From Anaerolineae bacterium (lineage in GTDB: Bacteria; Chloroflexota; Anaerolineae; JAFGEY01): a DNA stretch of 24,900 nt. The stretch covers positions 1-24,900 of the forward strand of contig JAFGIE010000066.1 in assembly GCA_016929775.1 (NCBI GenBank), written 5' to 3'. Below, one piece after another: positions 6,389 to 13,929 of this stretch. Each line of letters begins with the position of its first letter. The stretch's first letter is position 1. A program made the translations under genes and the position numbers. A model generated the notes under the pieces. The model did not search any database. It saw only the letters and a program-made list of their open reading frames with translations, and had not been told where the DNA came from.

Positions 6389-7906
6389 CTAGAGTGGGAT
6401 GTTGCCGTGCTTCTTGGGCGGCAGCCCATCCCGCTTGCGCTCGAGCATGGCCAACGCCTCGATGATCCGGGGTCGCGTCTCGCGTGGCACGATCACGGCG
6501 TCCAGGTACCCCTTGCCCGCGGCGACGTAGGGGTTGGCGAATTTGCGGCGGTACTCGTCTACCAGCTCGGCGCGCTTGGCCTCCGGGTCATCCGCAGCCT
6601 CGATCTCGCGGCGGTTGATCACGTTGACCGCCCCCTCGGGGCCCATGACGGCGATCTCGGCGTTGGGCCACGCATAGTTGACGTCGCTGCGCAGGTGCTT
6701 GGAGCTCATGGCGATGTAGGCCCCGCCGTAGGCCTTGCGCGTGATCACGGCGATCTTGGGGACGGTGGCTTCGGCGTAGGCATACAGCATCTTGGCGCCG
6801 TGGCGGATGATGCCGCCATGTTCCTGGTTCAAGCCTGGCAGGAACCCCGAGGTGTCGCAGAACGTGATCAGCGGGATGTTGAACGCGTCGCAGAAGCGGA
6901 TGAACCGGGCGCCCTTGTCCGCCGAGTTGATGTCGAGCGCGCCGGCAAGCACGCGCGGCTGTTGCGCCACGATGCCCACCGACTGCCCGTTCATGCGCGC
7001 GAACCCGACGAGCAGGTTGGGCGCAAAGTAGCGCGCCACCTCCAGGAACTCGCCCCCGTCGACGATCGGCTGGATCACGTCGCGCATGTTGTACGGGGTT
7101 TGGGTGTCCGCCGGGATCACGCTGTCCAGCTCGGGATCGCTGCGCCCCGGCTCGTCGCCCGTGTCCAGGATCGGCGGGTCGTCCATGTTGTTGGAGGGCA
7201 GATAGGAGAGCAGGGTCCGCACGTCTTGCAGGCAGGTCTCCTCATCTGGCGCCAAAAAGTGGGCGACGCCGCTGCGCTGGTTGTGGACCTTGGCGCCTCC
7301 CAGGTCTTCAAAGGTGACTTCTTCGCCCGTCACTGCCTTGATCACCTGTGGACCGGTGATGAACATGTGGCTGAGCTCGTCGACCATGAACACAAAGTCG
7401 GTGATGGCGGGCGAGTAGACGGCGCCGCCGGCGCACGGACCGAGGATCACCGAGATCTGCGGGATGACGCCCGAGGCGAGCGTGTTGCGCGTAAAGATCT
7501 CGCCATACGCCCACATCGAGTCCACGCCCTCCTGGATGCGCGCGCCGCCCGAGTCGTTGATCCCAATCACGGGTGCGCCGTTCTTTATCGCCATGTCGAG
7601 CACTTTGCAGACCTTGGCCCCGTGGACGAGGCCCACTGACCCGCCTTGAACGGTAAAGTCCTGCGAGAAGACAAAGACGGTCCGTCCGTCGACGGTGCCC
7701 CACCCAGTCACGACGCTCTCTGGCTGGAAGTCCCCCTCGGCATTGGTCGCAAAGGCGTCGACCTCGTGAAAGGAACCCGGGTCGAGCAGCACGTCGATCC
7801 GTTCGCGCGCCGTGAGCTTGCCCTTGGCGTGCTGGCGCTCGATGCGCGCCACGCCGCCGCCCAAGCTTGCGGTTCGCTCCATCTCTAACAGTTCGTCGAA
7901 TGCCAT
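6389..7906 (-). CDS. Acyl-CoA carboxyltransferase (PccB/MmdA/transcarboxylase 12S type)
   Basis: This subunit transfers carboxyl between biotin and an acyl-CoA, here probably propionyl-CoA/methylmalonyl-CoA. The 505-residue chain has two crotonase-like halves. The N half carries RIERQHAKGKLTARERI and the GSVG and INDSGGARIQEG blocks; the C half carries the FCDTSGFLPG, KMLYAYAEATVPKI and TRKAYGGAYIAMSSKHL blocks. The paired Gly-Gly/Gly-Ala oxyanion-hole elements are visible. Length is close to propionibacterial 12S (about 524) and MmdA. The start is ATG 7906 with GAGGAGG 6 bases away. PccB, MmdA and 12S cannot be separated by sequence reading alone. Adjacency to a 5S-type gene and methylmalonyl-CoA mutase supports methylmalonyl-CoA as substrate. 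Confidence 0.92.
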   Translation of the reverse strand: MAFDELLEMERTASLGGGVARIERQHAKGKLTARERIDVLLDPGSFHEVDAFATNAEGDFQPESVVTGWGTVDGRTVFVFSQDFTVQGGSVGLVHGAKVCKVLDMAIKNGAPVIGINDSGGARIQEGVDSMWAYGEIFTRNTLASGVIPQISVILGPCAGGAVYSPAITDFVFMVDELSHMFITGPQVIKAVTGEEVTFEDLGGAKVHNQRSGVAHFLAPDEETCLQDVRTLLSYLPSNNMDDPPILDTGDEPGRSDPELDSVIPADTQTPYNMRDVIQPIVDGGEFLEVARYFAPNLLVGFARMNGQSVGIVAQQPRVLAGALDINSADKGARFIRFCDAFNIPLITFCDTSGFLPGLNQEHGGIIRHGAKMLYAYAEATVPKIAVITRKAYGGAYIAMSSKHLRSDVNYAWPNAEIAVMGPEGAVNVINRREIEAADDPEAKRAELVDEYRRKFANPYVAAGKGYLDAVIVPRETRPRIIEALAMLERKRDGLPPKKHGNIPL

Positions 7907-7936
7907 GAATGTCCTCCTCGAAAGGGCTGAACCAGG

Positions 7937-8443
7937 TCACACGCTGGTTGCCTGCTCTGGTGGCTCGGAAACGAGGCCGATGTTCTTGGGCCCGCGAAAA
8001 GCCCACGTGACCCGCTCGAAACGTACGCCGTGCTCGCTGTAGTACTGGGCGATGGCGTCGACCAGGGCATCACGACCGAGCTTGTCGTCGGACCAGAAAT
8101 TGCAGCACGGGATCAGGATCGCCGGTCGGAGCAGTGCGGCTTGCGCAACGGCGCGCGTCGCCTGATCGGGGTGTAGGCCGACGACCAGGTCATAGTAGGA
8201 CGCAAACGTGGCAGAGAACGCCTCTTCACGATGCGGCACACCTTTGAGCACCCAGCCGCGCGGGTCCACGACCTCGGACTGGTAGTTGTAGTGCTTGTTC
8301 AGGATACGGGTGAGCATGCCCTGCCCCCCGGCGACGTCCGCGATGTACTCGATGCGCTGCCCGTATCGGTCATAGATGTAACGCGCCAGAACCTCGAACC
8401 GCTGCGGGGCGCCGTGGAAGCGGTGTCGCGTGCGCGCTGCCAT
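7937..8443 (-). CDS. SAM-dependent methyltransferase-like protein
   Basis: The 168-residue product has a Rossmann-like start with DVAGGQG at 36-42, corresponding to methyltransferase motif I, followed by a conserved region VVGLHPDQAT (87-96) and IPCCNFW (111-117). The GLHxxxxxT and PCC combination is reminiscent of the Methyltransf_32 group, whose substrates are mostly unknown. Motif I has Ala-Gly-Gly instead of the common GxGxG, so cofactor binding is likely but not certain. The Cys pair could also bind a metal. It follows the small membrane protein gene by 6 bases and precedes the 12S-type gene by 30, so it shares the transcript. The Shine-Dalgarno at ATG 8443 is weak, consistent with re-initiation. 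No direct link to propionate metabolism is visible. Confidence 0.75.
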   Translation of the reverse strand: MAARTRHRFHGAPQRFEVLARYIYDRYGQRIEYIADVAGGQGMLTRILNKHYNYQSEVVDPRGWVLKGVPHREEAFSATFASYYDLVVGLHPDQATRAVAQAALLRPAILIPCCNFWSDDKLGRDALVDAIAQYYSEHGVRFERVTWAFRGPKNIGLVSEPPEQATSV

Positions 8444-8449
8444 AGGCGT

Positions 8450-8869
8450 CTACCCCAGTCCGAGCCAGGCCCTGGGCCTGGAGCAGGTCATGGCGACGAC
8501 GCTGACCGCCAGGGCGAGCACAGCCCCGGTCAGCGCCACCCAGCGGCGCTCCCAGGTCAGCCCCGAACGGACATAGAGCCAGGTGTAGGACTGCGATGCT
8601 GCCAGATAGCCCGCCAGGCACGCCCACGCGACGTGGCGCGACCAGTCGCGCCGGAACCAGAGTCCTGCTGCAGCGACGACGAGCCCCAGGCCACACCCCA
8701 CAAAGATGGCGGCATAGACCGTCAGCGCGAGGGGCGAGAGCGAACTGCCCAGCTCGTACAGCAGGGCACGCTCACCCCACAGCGCCAAACCGCGCCACGC
8801 CGCACTTACGCCCAGGATGGCAAACCACCCGACGGCGATCCACAGCCACTGCGAGCGGCGGCGTCTCAT
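8450..8869 (-). CDS. Small four-helix membrane protein, unknown function
   Basis: The 139-residue protein has a basic N-terminus (MRRRR) and about four hydrophobic segments, at residues roughly 8-25, 47-70, 76-95 and 106-125. ATG 8869 was chosen because it forms an ATGA overlap with the stop of the DUF1405 gene, a classic coupled junction. The open frame extends 12 codons upstream but has no better site. It has no catalytic motif I can identify. Coupling to the DUF1405 membrane protein suggests the two act together in the membrane. Confidence 0.7.
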   Translation of the reverse strand: MRRRRSQWLWIAVGWFAILGVSAAWRGLALWGERALLYELGSSLSPLALTVYAAIFVGCGLGLVVAAAGLWFRRDWSRHVAWACLAGYLAASQSYTWLYVRSGLTWERRWVALTGAVLALAVSVVAMTCSRPRAWLGLG

Positions 8870-9474
8870 TGTCCCGCCGCCGCCGGGCTGCGCCGGCGCC
8901 GCCAAGCCATCGCGCCGTACAGCGCGGTCAGGAGCACGGTCATCGCGATCGTGTGTCCCCGCACGATCGCGTACGGGATGATCGACGGAAAGTGCGGATA
9001 GGTCTCAAAGGGGCCATAGTCCATCCAGTCGCTGAGCCCAAACCAGATCGCACTTGCAGCCAGCGTGGGCCAATCCAGCTTGAGGTAGCGGAGCAAAAAG
9101 AGTCCCTCCAAGACCATGCCGGTGTGTGCGAGTGTCATGACCACGCTCTCGGTCGTGAGCGGGCCTCCGTTGGCCCAGAACAGGATCCACACCGTTACGG
9201 TCCATACGCCGTACTTGATCAGGCCAAAGGCGACGATCGCGTTGTATGGCGCCCAGTTGCGGCCGATCAACAACAGCCCAAGCGACAGGGTAAAGAGCAA
9301 GGCAAAGAGCGGGCAGTCTGGCACAAAGGGCCACTGCCACACCGGGTAGCGCGCAAAGGTGGGCCCGTACCAGTCGATGAACCCCCATACGCCGCCGATC
9401 AGGCCGATGGCAATGATCGTGATCGCGACGGGACGCAGCAACACGAGTCTCTCGAGTTGGTTGTACAGGCGCAT
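8866..9474 (-). CDS. DUF1405 family membrane protein (YpjA-like)
   Basis: The 202-residue product is a polytopic membrane protein with about six hydrophobic segments. It resembles Bacillus YpjA/DUF1405: an N-terminal helix followed by WYGPTF, the PFVPDCPLFALLFTLSL block, the FGLIKYGVWT block, a TLAHTGMVLEGLFL helix and a later GLSDWMDYG segment. The conserved acidic, Pro and His residues within helices are typical of the family. Its biochemical role is not established. It starts at ATG 9474, sharing one base with the TAA of the acyltransferase gene (TAATG), with AGAGGAA upstream. It ends in an ATGA junction with the next gene, so three consecutive genes are tightly coupled. Confidence 0.82.
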   Translation of the reverse strand: MRLYNQLERLVLLRPVAITIIAIGLIGGVWGFIDWYGPTFARYPVWQWPFVPDCPLFALLFTLSLGLLLIGRNWAPYNAIVAFGLIKYGVWTVTVWILFWANGGPLTTESVVMTLAHTGMVLEGLFLLRYLKLDWPTLAASAIWFGLSDWMDYGPFETYPHFPSIIPYAIVRGHTIAMTVLLTALYGAMAWRRRRSPAAAGQ

Positions 9475-10064
9475 TACGGGCGTTCCTCTGGCGCCGTTTG
9501 GGTCGCGGACGGCGCGCGACGGGTCGCGGACGCACGCCGTTCCGACTCGGGGACCATCCCCAATGCGCGGATCGGGACCCCGCCCACGATGTGGTAGGGG
9601 GGAACGTCCTTGTTGACCAGGCTCATTGCCGATATGACGGCGCCATCGCCGATCACGACGCCCGGCAGGACCGTGGACTTGGTCCCGACCGTCACGTCAT
9701 TGCCGATCACCACCGGCCCAGTACGCAGCCCTCCTTGTAGGAACTCGTGGGCCAGCAACACCGAATCGTACCCGAACAGGCAGTTCTCGCCGACAGTGAT
9801 CAGGTGAGGGAAGAAGGCGTCGACCATGGCACATAGGCCAAAGGAGCAATGACGACCGACCTTCATCCCCGTCCACCGGTAGAGCACGTTCTTGAGACCC
9901 TCTGAGGGCAGGTACCGGTTCAGGTAGACGATCAAGAAGTTCCGGACCACGCGGAGTGGACGTATGAACTGGCCCCAGTACTGCAGCGAGTTCAACGGGC
10001 CTGGAGATGGATGGAACGTTATGCGCTCCATGCGCCGGTTCTCGAGCACGCTGTCGATGGTCAT
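9474..10064 (-). CDS. Hexapeptide-repeat acyltransferase (left-handed beta-helix)
   Basis: The 196-residue protein contains a run of hexapeptide turns from about residue 68 to 165, with motifs such as VGRHCSFG, VGENCLFG, IGNDVTVGTKSTVLPG and IGDGAVISAMSLVNKDVPP. The ending YHIVGGVPIRALG is typical of maltose/galactoside-type O-acetyltransferases. Such trimers transfer acetyl or other acyl groups from CoA to sugars or related acceptors. The N-terminal 65 residues are unlike simple acetyltransferases and may pack against the membrane or donate an extra helix. The C-terminal 25 residues are low-complexity Ala/Arg/Thr/Glu. The start at ATG 10064 has only a weak binding site; Met12 (10031) is an alternative. 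The acceptor is unknown. Confidence 0.85.
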   Translation of the reverse strand: MTIDSVLENRRMERITFHPSPGPLNSLQYWGQFIRPLRVVRNFLIVYLNRYLPSEGLKNVLYRWTGMKVGRHCSFGLCAMVDAFFPHLITVGENCLFGYDSVLLAHEFLQGGLRTGPVVIGNDVTVGTKSTVLPGVVIGDGAVISAMSLVNKDVPPYHIVGGVPIRALGMVPESERRASATRRAPSATQTAPEERP

Positions 10065-10180
10065 GTCTTGGTATACGGCATCCCTGTTGTGCGGCGAGTG
10101 GCCCCTACGCCGAGGCGCTGGGCTCGCCTGCTGCGATCACGTCAACACCGCAGGCGCCGGAAGGGCACGGGCTGCAGTGC

Positions 10181-10672
10181 TCACGTGCAGGTATCCCACG
10201 CTGCCCGGAGCTTATCGTACGACTCGCTGAGGCTCTCGGGGATGCAGCGCACTTGGCCTACGGTAGTGATAAAGTTGGTGTCGCCGGTCCAGCGCGGCAC
10301 GACGTGCATGTGGACGTGGTCGCTGATCCCGGCGCCTGCGATCGTCCCGATGTTGACGCCGAGGTTGAAGCCCTGGGCCTGCATGGTCTCGCGCAGGACC
10401 GCCATGCTGTGGTTTGCGAGCGCCATCACCTCTCCCAGCGCTTCCGCGGGCAGTCCCTCGAAGGTGGGTTGGTGCGCTCGGGGCACGACCATCAGATGCC
10501 CGTTGTTGTACGGGTAAAGGTTCATGATCACACAGCTGTACGTTCCCCTGTGCAGCACCAGGTACTCCCGATCGTGGCTCGGATCGGCTGCGCACGCGGT
10601 GCAAAAGACGCACGCGTGATCCTTGTCGCCAAGGATGTATGCCATCCTCCACGGAGACCACAGTTGTTCCAA
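10181..10672 (-). CDS. HIT family nucleotide hydrolase/transferase
   Basis: HIT proteins cleave nucleotide phosphates such as Ap4A or adenylylated metabolites. This 163-residue product has the histidine triad HVHMHVV at 119-125, an upstream GHLMVVPRAHQP block (58-69) and a CxxC at 21-24 with further Cys and His, suggesting a zinc site as in GalT-related and Ap4A phosphorylase-like HIT enzymes. The N-terminal EQLWSPWRMAYI is characteristic of that subgroup. The start is TTG 10672: GAGGAG lies exactly 6 bases upstream, whereas the open frame extends 18 codons further without support. It is the first gene of the long minus-strand series, behind the promoter at 10715-10743. The 116 bases to the next gene contain nothing recognisable. 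Confidence 0.88.
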   Translation of the reverse strand: MEQLWSPWRMAYILGDKDHACVFCTACAADPSHDREYLVLHRGTYSCVIMNLYPYNNGHLMVVPRAHQPTFEGLPAEALGEVMALANHSMAVLRETMQAQGFNLGVNIGTIAGAGISDHVHMHVVPRWTGDTNFITTVGQVRCIPESLSESYDKLRAAWDTCT

Positions 10673-10714
10673 GGTTTGCTCCTCATTCCAGTTACATGGT
10701 GGCCTAGCCTGTCC

Positions 10715-10743
10715 ATTGTACCGCAAATCGGGCGCATTGGCAA
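10715..10743 (-). promoter_or_regulatory. Promoter of the long minus-strand gene series
   Basis: On the minus strand TTGCCA (10738-10743) and TACAAT (10715-10720) are separated by 17 bases. The predicted start site is near 10708, giving a leader of about 35 bases before the TTG start at 10672. No other convincing promoter was seen down to 1035, so this may drive HIT through meaB. Confidence 0.65.
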
Positions 10744-10766
10744 AGCAGACCGGGTGGGCGGCGCAC

Positions 10767-10795
10767 TTGCGCGCGGCGGCGTTTTGTGCTACCTT
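10767..10795 (+). promoter_or_regulatory. Candidate promoter of the biotin ligase gene, near-leaderless
   Basis: TTGCGC (10767-10772) and TACCTT (10790-10795) are separated by 17 bases. The -10 box is only 8 bases before ATG 10804, so transcription should start at or within a few bases of the start codon. The match is weaker than for the divergent promoter. Confidence 0.45.
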
Positions 10796-10803
10796 TGGAT
10801 GCT

Positions 10804-11616
10804 ATGTCCACCTCGGAGCTTACACAGATCTACGACCTGCTGACCACGACCTGGCTGGGGCGCTCAGCCCGCATCCTGGCTTCGGTGGGATCGACCATGG
10901 ACGTGGCACGTGCGTGGGCGGAGCAGGGCGCGCCGGCGGGCGCGATGGTGCTCGCCGACGAGCAGACAGCGGGCAAGGGACGCTTGGCGCGCAGCTGGTG
11001 GGCGCCTGCCGGGACGGGCCTCCTGCTGACCTTGGTGTTGCGCCCGCGCCTGGTGCCGCGCCAGGCACAACGCCTGACGATGATCTGCTCTCTCGCCGTG
11101 TGCGACGCAATCGGGTCGGTTGGGGACCTGTGCCCGCGCGTCAAGTGGCCGAACGACGTCCTGATCGGCGGGCGCAAGGTGTGCGGCATCCTGACCGAAC
11201 TCGGGCTGACCGGCGACCAGCTCGACTATGCGCTGGTGGGGATTGGCGTCAACGTCAACCTCGACCTGGGTCAGGCGCCGCCCCTCATGGCGCCGGCGAC
11301 GAGCCTCAGCGCGGAGACGGGGAGGCGCGTGTCGCGCGTGGACTTGCTCGCGGCGCTGCTAGGGGGCCTGGAGAGGCGACACGACGCCCTGGAGGCGGGA
11401 CATTCGTTCCACGCAGAGTGGGCGCGCCGCCTGGCGACGATCGGGCAGCGGGTGTGCGTCACGAGCGGGACAGACCAGTGGCTTGGCGATGCGATCGGCG
11501 TAGACGAGGATGGCGCGCTGCTCCTGCGCACCGAAGGTGCAGTGCAGCGCGTCCTTGCCGGGGACGTGACCCTGCGCACGCCGGAGGAGGCGGGCGCCAT
11601 GGCTGGGGGCCAATAG
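10804..11616 (+). CDS. birA: Biotin-[acetyl-CoA-carboxylase] ligase, monofunctional
   Basis: This enzyme makes biotinyl-AMP and attaches biotin to the carrier lysine of carboxylases and decarboxylases. The 270-residue chain has the substrate motif STMDVA (30-35), the biotinyl-adenylate loop AGKGRLARSW (56-65, a GRGRxxxxW variant), the catalytic block KWPNDVLIGGRKVCGIL (114-130) with its Lys, and the C-terminal SH3-like domain (about 220-265). It lacks the N-terminal helix-turn-helix of repressor-type BirA, so it is not expected to bind DNA. ATG 10804 was chosen over GTG 10786, which falls within the promoter; there is no clear Shine-Dalgarno. It is divergent from the genes that use biotinylated carriers and starts the plus-strand series, ending 2 bases before the transporter start. 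Confidence 0.92.
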   Translation: MSTSELTQIYDLLTTTWLGRSARILASVGSTMDVARAWAEQGAPAGAMVLADEQTAGKGRLARSWWAPAGTGLLLTLVLRPRLVPRQAQRLTMICSLAVCDAIGSVGDLCPRVKWPNDVLIGGRKVCGILTELGLTGDQLDYALVGIGVNVNLDLGQAPPLMAPATSLSAETGRRVSRVDLLAALLGGLERRHDALEAGHSFHAEWARRLATIGQRVCVTSGTDQWLGDAIGVDEDGALLLRTEGAVQRVLAGDVTLRTPEEAGAMAGGQ

Positions 11617-11618
11617 AG

Positions 11619-12863
11619 ATGCACCTGCTCAAGCGCTACCACATCCTGGATTACCCCAGGTTGGCGCCCTTGTGGATCGCCGTCTTTGTCGATATCCTTG
11701 GCTTTTCGATCCTGATCCCGTTCCTGCCCTTCTACGGGCAGGAGTATGGCGCCGAGCCGTGGCTGATCGGCGTCCTCATGTCGACCAATGCCCTGTTCAG
11801 CTTTTTCTCGGGCCCGATCTGGGGTACGTTGAGCGACCGGTACGGGCGCAGACCGATGCTGCTCCTCTCGCAGCTGGGCACCCTTGCCGGGTTCCTGATG
11901 CTCGCGTTTTCGAACAACCTGGTCATGCTCTTCTTGTCGCGGATCGTGGACGGCGTCTTTGGGGGCAATTTTCCGATCGCCAAGGCGATCATCGGCGACG
12001 TCGTCCCTCCCGAAAAGCGCAGCGTGCAAATGAGCAACATCGGCGTTGCGCACGTGCTCTCGTCTCTGCTCGGCCCGGGCCTCGGGGGATGGCTCTCACG
12101 CTGGGGGATCATGGCGCCAGGCCTGTTCGCGGCAAGCCTGACCTGCATTACGCTGGCGATGACGATCATGTTCCTGCGTGAGTCGAACCCGGCGGTCGCC
12201 GGGCAGTCACGCGCTGCGCGGCGCGCGGCTCCGGCGCGCACGGTGCAGCGGCGCGAGGTGTGGCGGAATCCGGTGGCGCGCTATCTGCTGATCCAATGGG
12301 GCTTTCACACGCTGTCGTTCTCGGTCTACATGTCGTCGGTCGCACTGTTTGCCAACCTCAAGCTGGGCCTCGATGCGCCCCAGGTTGGGTCGATGCTCAT
12401 GATCGCAGGCGTGGTCCGGGTCTTTATCCGGTTTGTGATCTTTATCCCCCTGCGGCAGCGGATCGGGGACCGCCGGACGTCGCTGCTTGGCCTCTCGATC
12501 TATGTCGTCGTCTTTGTGCTGCTTGGGTGGGTGCGCACTCCGGCCCAGTTTGTCGGGATCCTGTGCGCGGTCAGCTTTGCTGCAGCCTGCACGCGAGGCA
12601 TCCTCACCGGCTTCCTGAGCAGATCGGTCCGCCCTTGGGAGCAGGGGCAGGCGATGGGCCTCTCGGCGTCGCTGGACAGCCTGGCGCAGATCATCGGCCC
12701 CTTGGCGGGCGGCTACTTGCTCGGGGCGCAGCCGCTGTGGACCTATGGCGCGCTGGCAGCCGCCTGCGCCGCCGTCGCCCTGGCGATGGCGTTCCGGCAG
12801 ATCGAGTTCGACCAGGAACGGCAGGACCAGGGCGTGGCGGTGCCGACGGGGGAACGCGCGTGA
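11619..12863 (+). CDS. Major facilitator superfamily transporter
   Basis: The 414-residue protein has about twelve hydrophobic segments in two halves, with a loop rich in Ala and Arg near residues 190-210. MFS motif A is present as GTLSDRYGRRP (69-79) between helices 2 and 3. The N-terminal LDILGFSILIPFLPFY-like helix resembles drug/proton antiporters of the DHA1/TetA type. The second-half loop GDRRTS is a degenerate motif A copy. The substrate cannot be read from the sequence. Being between birA and a methyltransferase, a biotin or precursor substrate is conceivable, but nothing specific supports it. ATG 11619 begins 2 bases after the birA stop. Its end overlaps the next start as GTGA. Confidence 0.88.
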   Translation: MHLLKRYHILDYPRLAPLWIAVFVDILGFSILIPFLPFYGQEYGAEPWLIGVLMSTNALFSFFSGPIWGTLSDRYGRRPMLLLSQLGTLAGFLMLAFSNNLVMLFLSRIVDGVFGGNFPIAKAIIGDVVPPEKRSVQMSNIGVAHVLSSLLGPGLGGWLSRWGIMAPGLFAASLTCITLAMTIMFLRESNPAVAGQSRAARRAAPARTVQRREVWRNPVARYLLIQWGFHTLSFSVYMSSVALFANLKLGLDAPQVGSMLMIAGVVRVFIRFVIFIPLRQRIGDRRTSLLGLSIYVVVFVLLGWVRTPAQFVGILCAVSFAAACTRGILTGFLSRSVRPWEQGQAMGLSASLDSLAQIIGPLAGGYLLGAQPLWTYGALAAACAAVALAMAFRQIEFDQERQDQGVAVPTGERA

Positions 12864-13636
12864 CCTGGGCCCTGGTTGCCGTGCCCCTGGTCGTCCTCCT
12901 CGGGCTTGCCGCGTACTGGGCCTTGGCGATCACGGAGGGGGTGTACCTTGGGCCCCGCGTCGTAGCCTGGCTGTACGATCGGACTCCGCGTTACTATGAC
13001 CGGATCAAGGCGATCACGTGGGCGCGCGACGATCAGAATATCGTCACGCCGATGTTGGCCTGGTTGGGCGCCGTCCGGCAGCCGTTGATCCTGGACGTGG
13101 GTACGGGGACCGGGCGTTTTCCCGCCGCCATGCTCGCCGCGCCGCGCTTCGAAGGGCGGGTGTGGGGGCTCGACGCTTCGATCGGCATGCTGCGCCGGGC
13201 AGAGCGGCGCCTGCGCTCCTACGGCGAACGCTCGGTCCTGATCCGCGAGGATGCCAGCGTGTTGCCCTTTCCCGGCGAGACGTTCGACGCTGTGAGCTGC
13301 CTGGAGGTCCTCGAGTTCACGCCACAGCCAGTGCAGACCCTCGGCGAGCTGCTGCGCGTGCTTCGCCCGGGAGGGGTGCTGTTGCTGAGCAACCGCATCG
13401 GGCGCGCCAGGTGGTTCCCCGGTCGGGCGTACACGGACGACCAGATCATCGATCTGTTATGCTGGCACCCGCTGAGCAAGCTCGAGATCCATAGCTGGAA
13501 TACGTTCTACGACCAAGTGTGGGTGCGCAAGGCGGGCGAGCCCGCGCCGGCGGGGCGGGGCAACGCAGCCTTCTGGGATGTGCTGGTGGGCGCGGAGCGG
13601 TATGTCGAGCGAGGGGGCATCGTCCAACGCAGATGA
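12860..13636 (+). CDS. Membrane-anchored class I SAM methyltransferase
   Basis: The 258-residue product starts with a hydrophobic helix (residues 3-24), followed by a segment similar to UbiE/COQ5-type enzymes (WLYDRTPRYYDRIK). Motif I is LDVGTGTGR at 78-86; an acidic residue in WGLDAS about 23 residues later should bind the ribose. EDASVLPFP, FDAVSCLEVLEF and LRPGGVLLLSNR give motifs II to IV of the Methyltransf_11 type. Start GTG 12860 overlaps the transporter stop by 4 bases, with GGGGGAA before it. A membrane anchor suggests a lipid-soluble acceptor such as a quinone, carotenoid or phospholipid, but this is inference. The stop lies within a hairpin. Confidence 0.85.
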   Translation: MTWALVAVPLVVLLGLAAYWALAITEGVYLGPRVVAWLYDRTPRYYDRIKAITWARDDQNIVTPMLAWLGAVRQPLILDVGTGTGRFPAAMLAAPRFEGRVWGLDASIGMLRRAERRLRSYGERSVLIREDASVLPFPGETFDAVSCLEVLEFTPQPVQTLGELLRVLRPGGVLLLSNRIGRARWFPGRAYTDDQIIDLLCWHPLSKLEIHSWNTFYDQVWVRKAGEPAPAGRGNAAFWDVLVGAERYVERGGIVQRR

Positions 13637-13656
13637 GCGCGCTATCGCGCCCATCT
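13631..13656 (+). terminator. Hairpin overlapping the methyltransferase stop codon
   Basis: Arms AGATG-x-GCGCG (13631-13641) and CGCGC-x-CATCT (13646-13656) pair around a CTAT loop with a single A-C mismatch. No T-tract follows. It may be a weak terminator or an attenuator before the small membrane protein gene. Confidence 0.4.
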
Positions 13657-13673
13657 CGGTGTGAAGGGAAGGT

Positions 13674-13853
13674 GTGGTGAGAAGGCGGAGAGAAGAGACA
13701 GATCCACCGATACGCCCACAGCTCTACGTCTCGGTCATGTTGGTCATGTTGATCTTGATCCTGGGGTTCACCGGGCAGTGGGACTGGGCCTTTGCCGTGT
13801 TCATTGCGCTGCTCCTGGGCAATGGGCTGAGCGCGCTGATGTCCGGCAGGTAG
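13674..13853 (+). CDS. 59-residue single- or double-pass membrane protein
   Basis: A short frame starts at GTG 13674 (or GTG 13677), preceded by a purine-rich GAAGGGAAGG site, and ends at TAG 13851-13853. The product has a basic N-terminus (RRRRE), a short polar stretch, then two hydrophobic segments at about 19-32 and 37-53, separated by GQWDW. The basic head followed by hydrophobic helices is what a genuine small membrane protein looks like, and position between a methyltransferase and selD on the same strand supports expression. I do not recognise the family. Homologue conservation would decide whether it is real. Confidence 0.6.
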   Translation: MVRRRREETDPPIRPQLYVSVMLVMLILILGFTGQWDWAFAVFIALLLGNGLSALMSGR

Positions 13854-13929
13854 CGATGCAGCGGGTCTCGTGGCGGGATACGCGATCGCTTCGGACCACG
13901 GTACCTGCGTGTGCATCGCCCGCTCGGAC

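Noticed and set aside
13870..13900. GCGATCGC-type octamers scattered in the window, as in cyanobacterial HIP1 repeats
   Set aside because: Several occur, mostly inside genes and in codon contexts expected at high GC; without a count against base composition, enrichment cannot be claimed.
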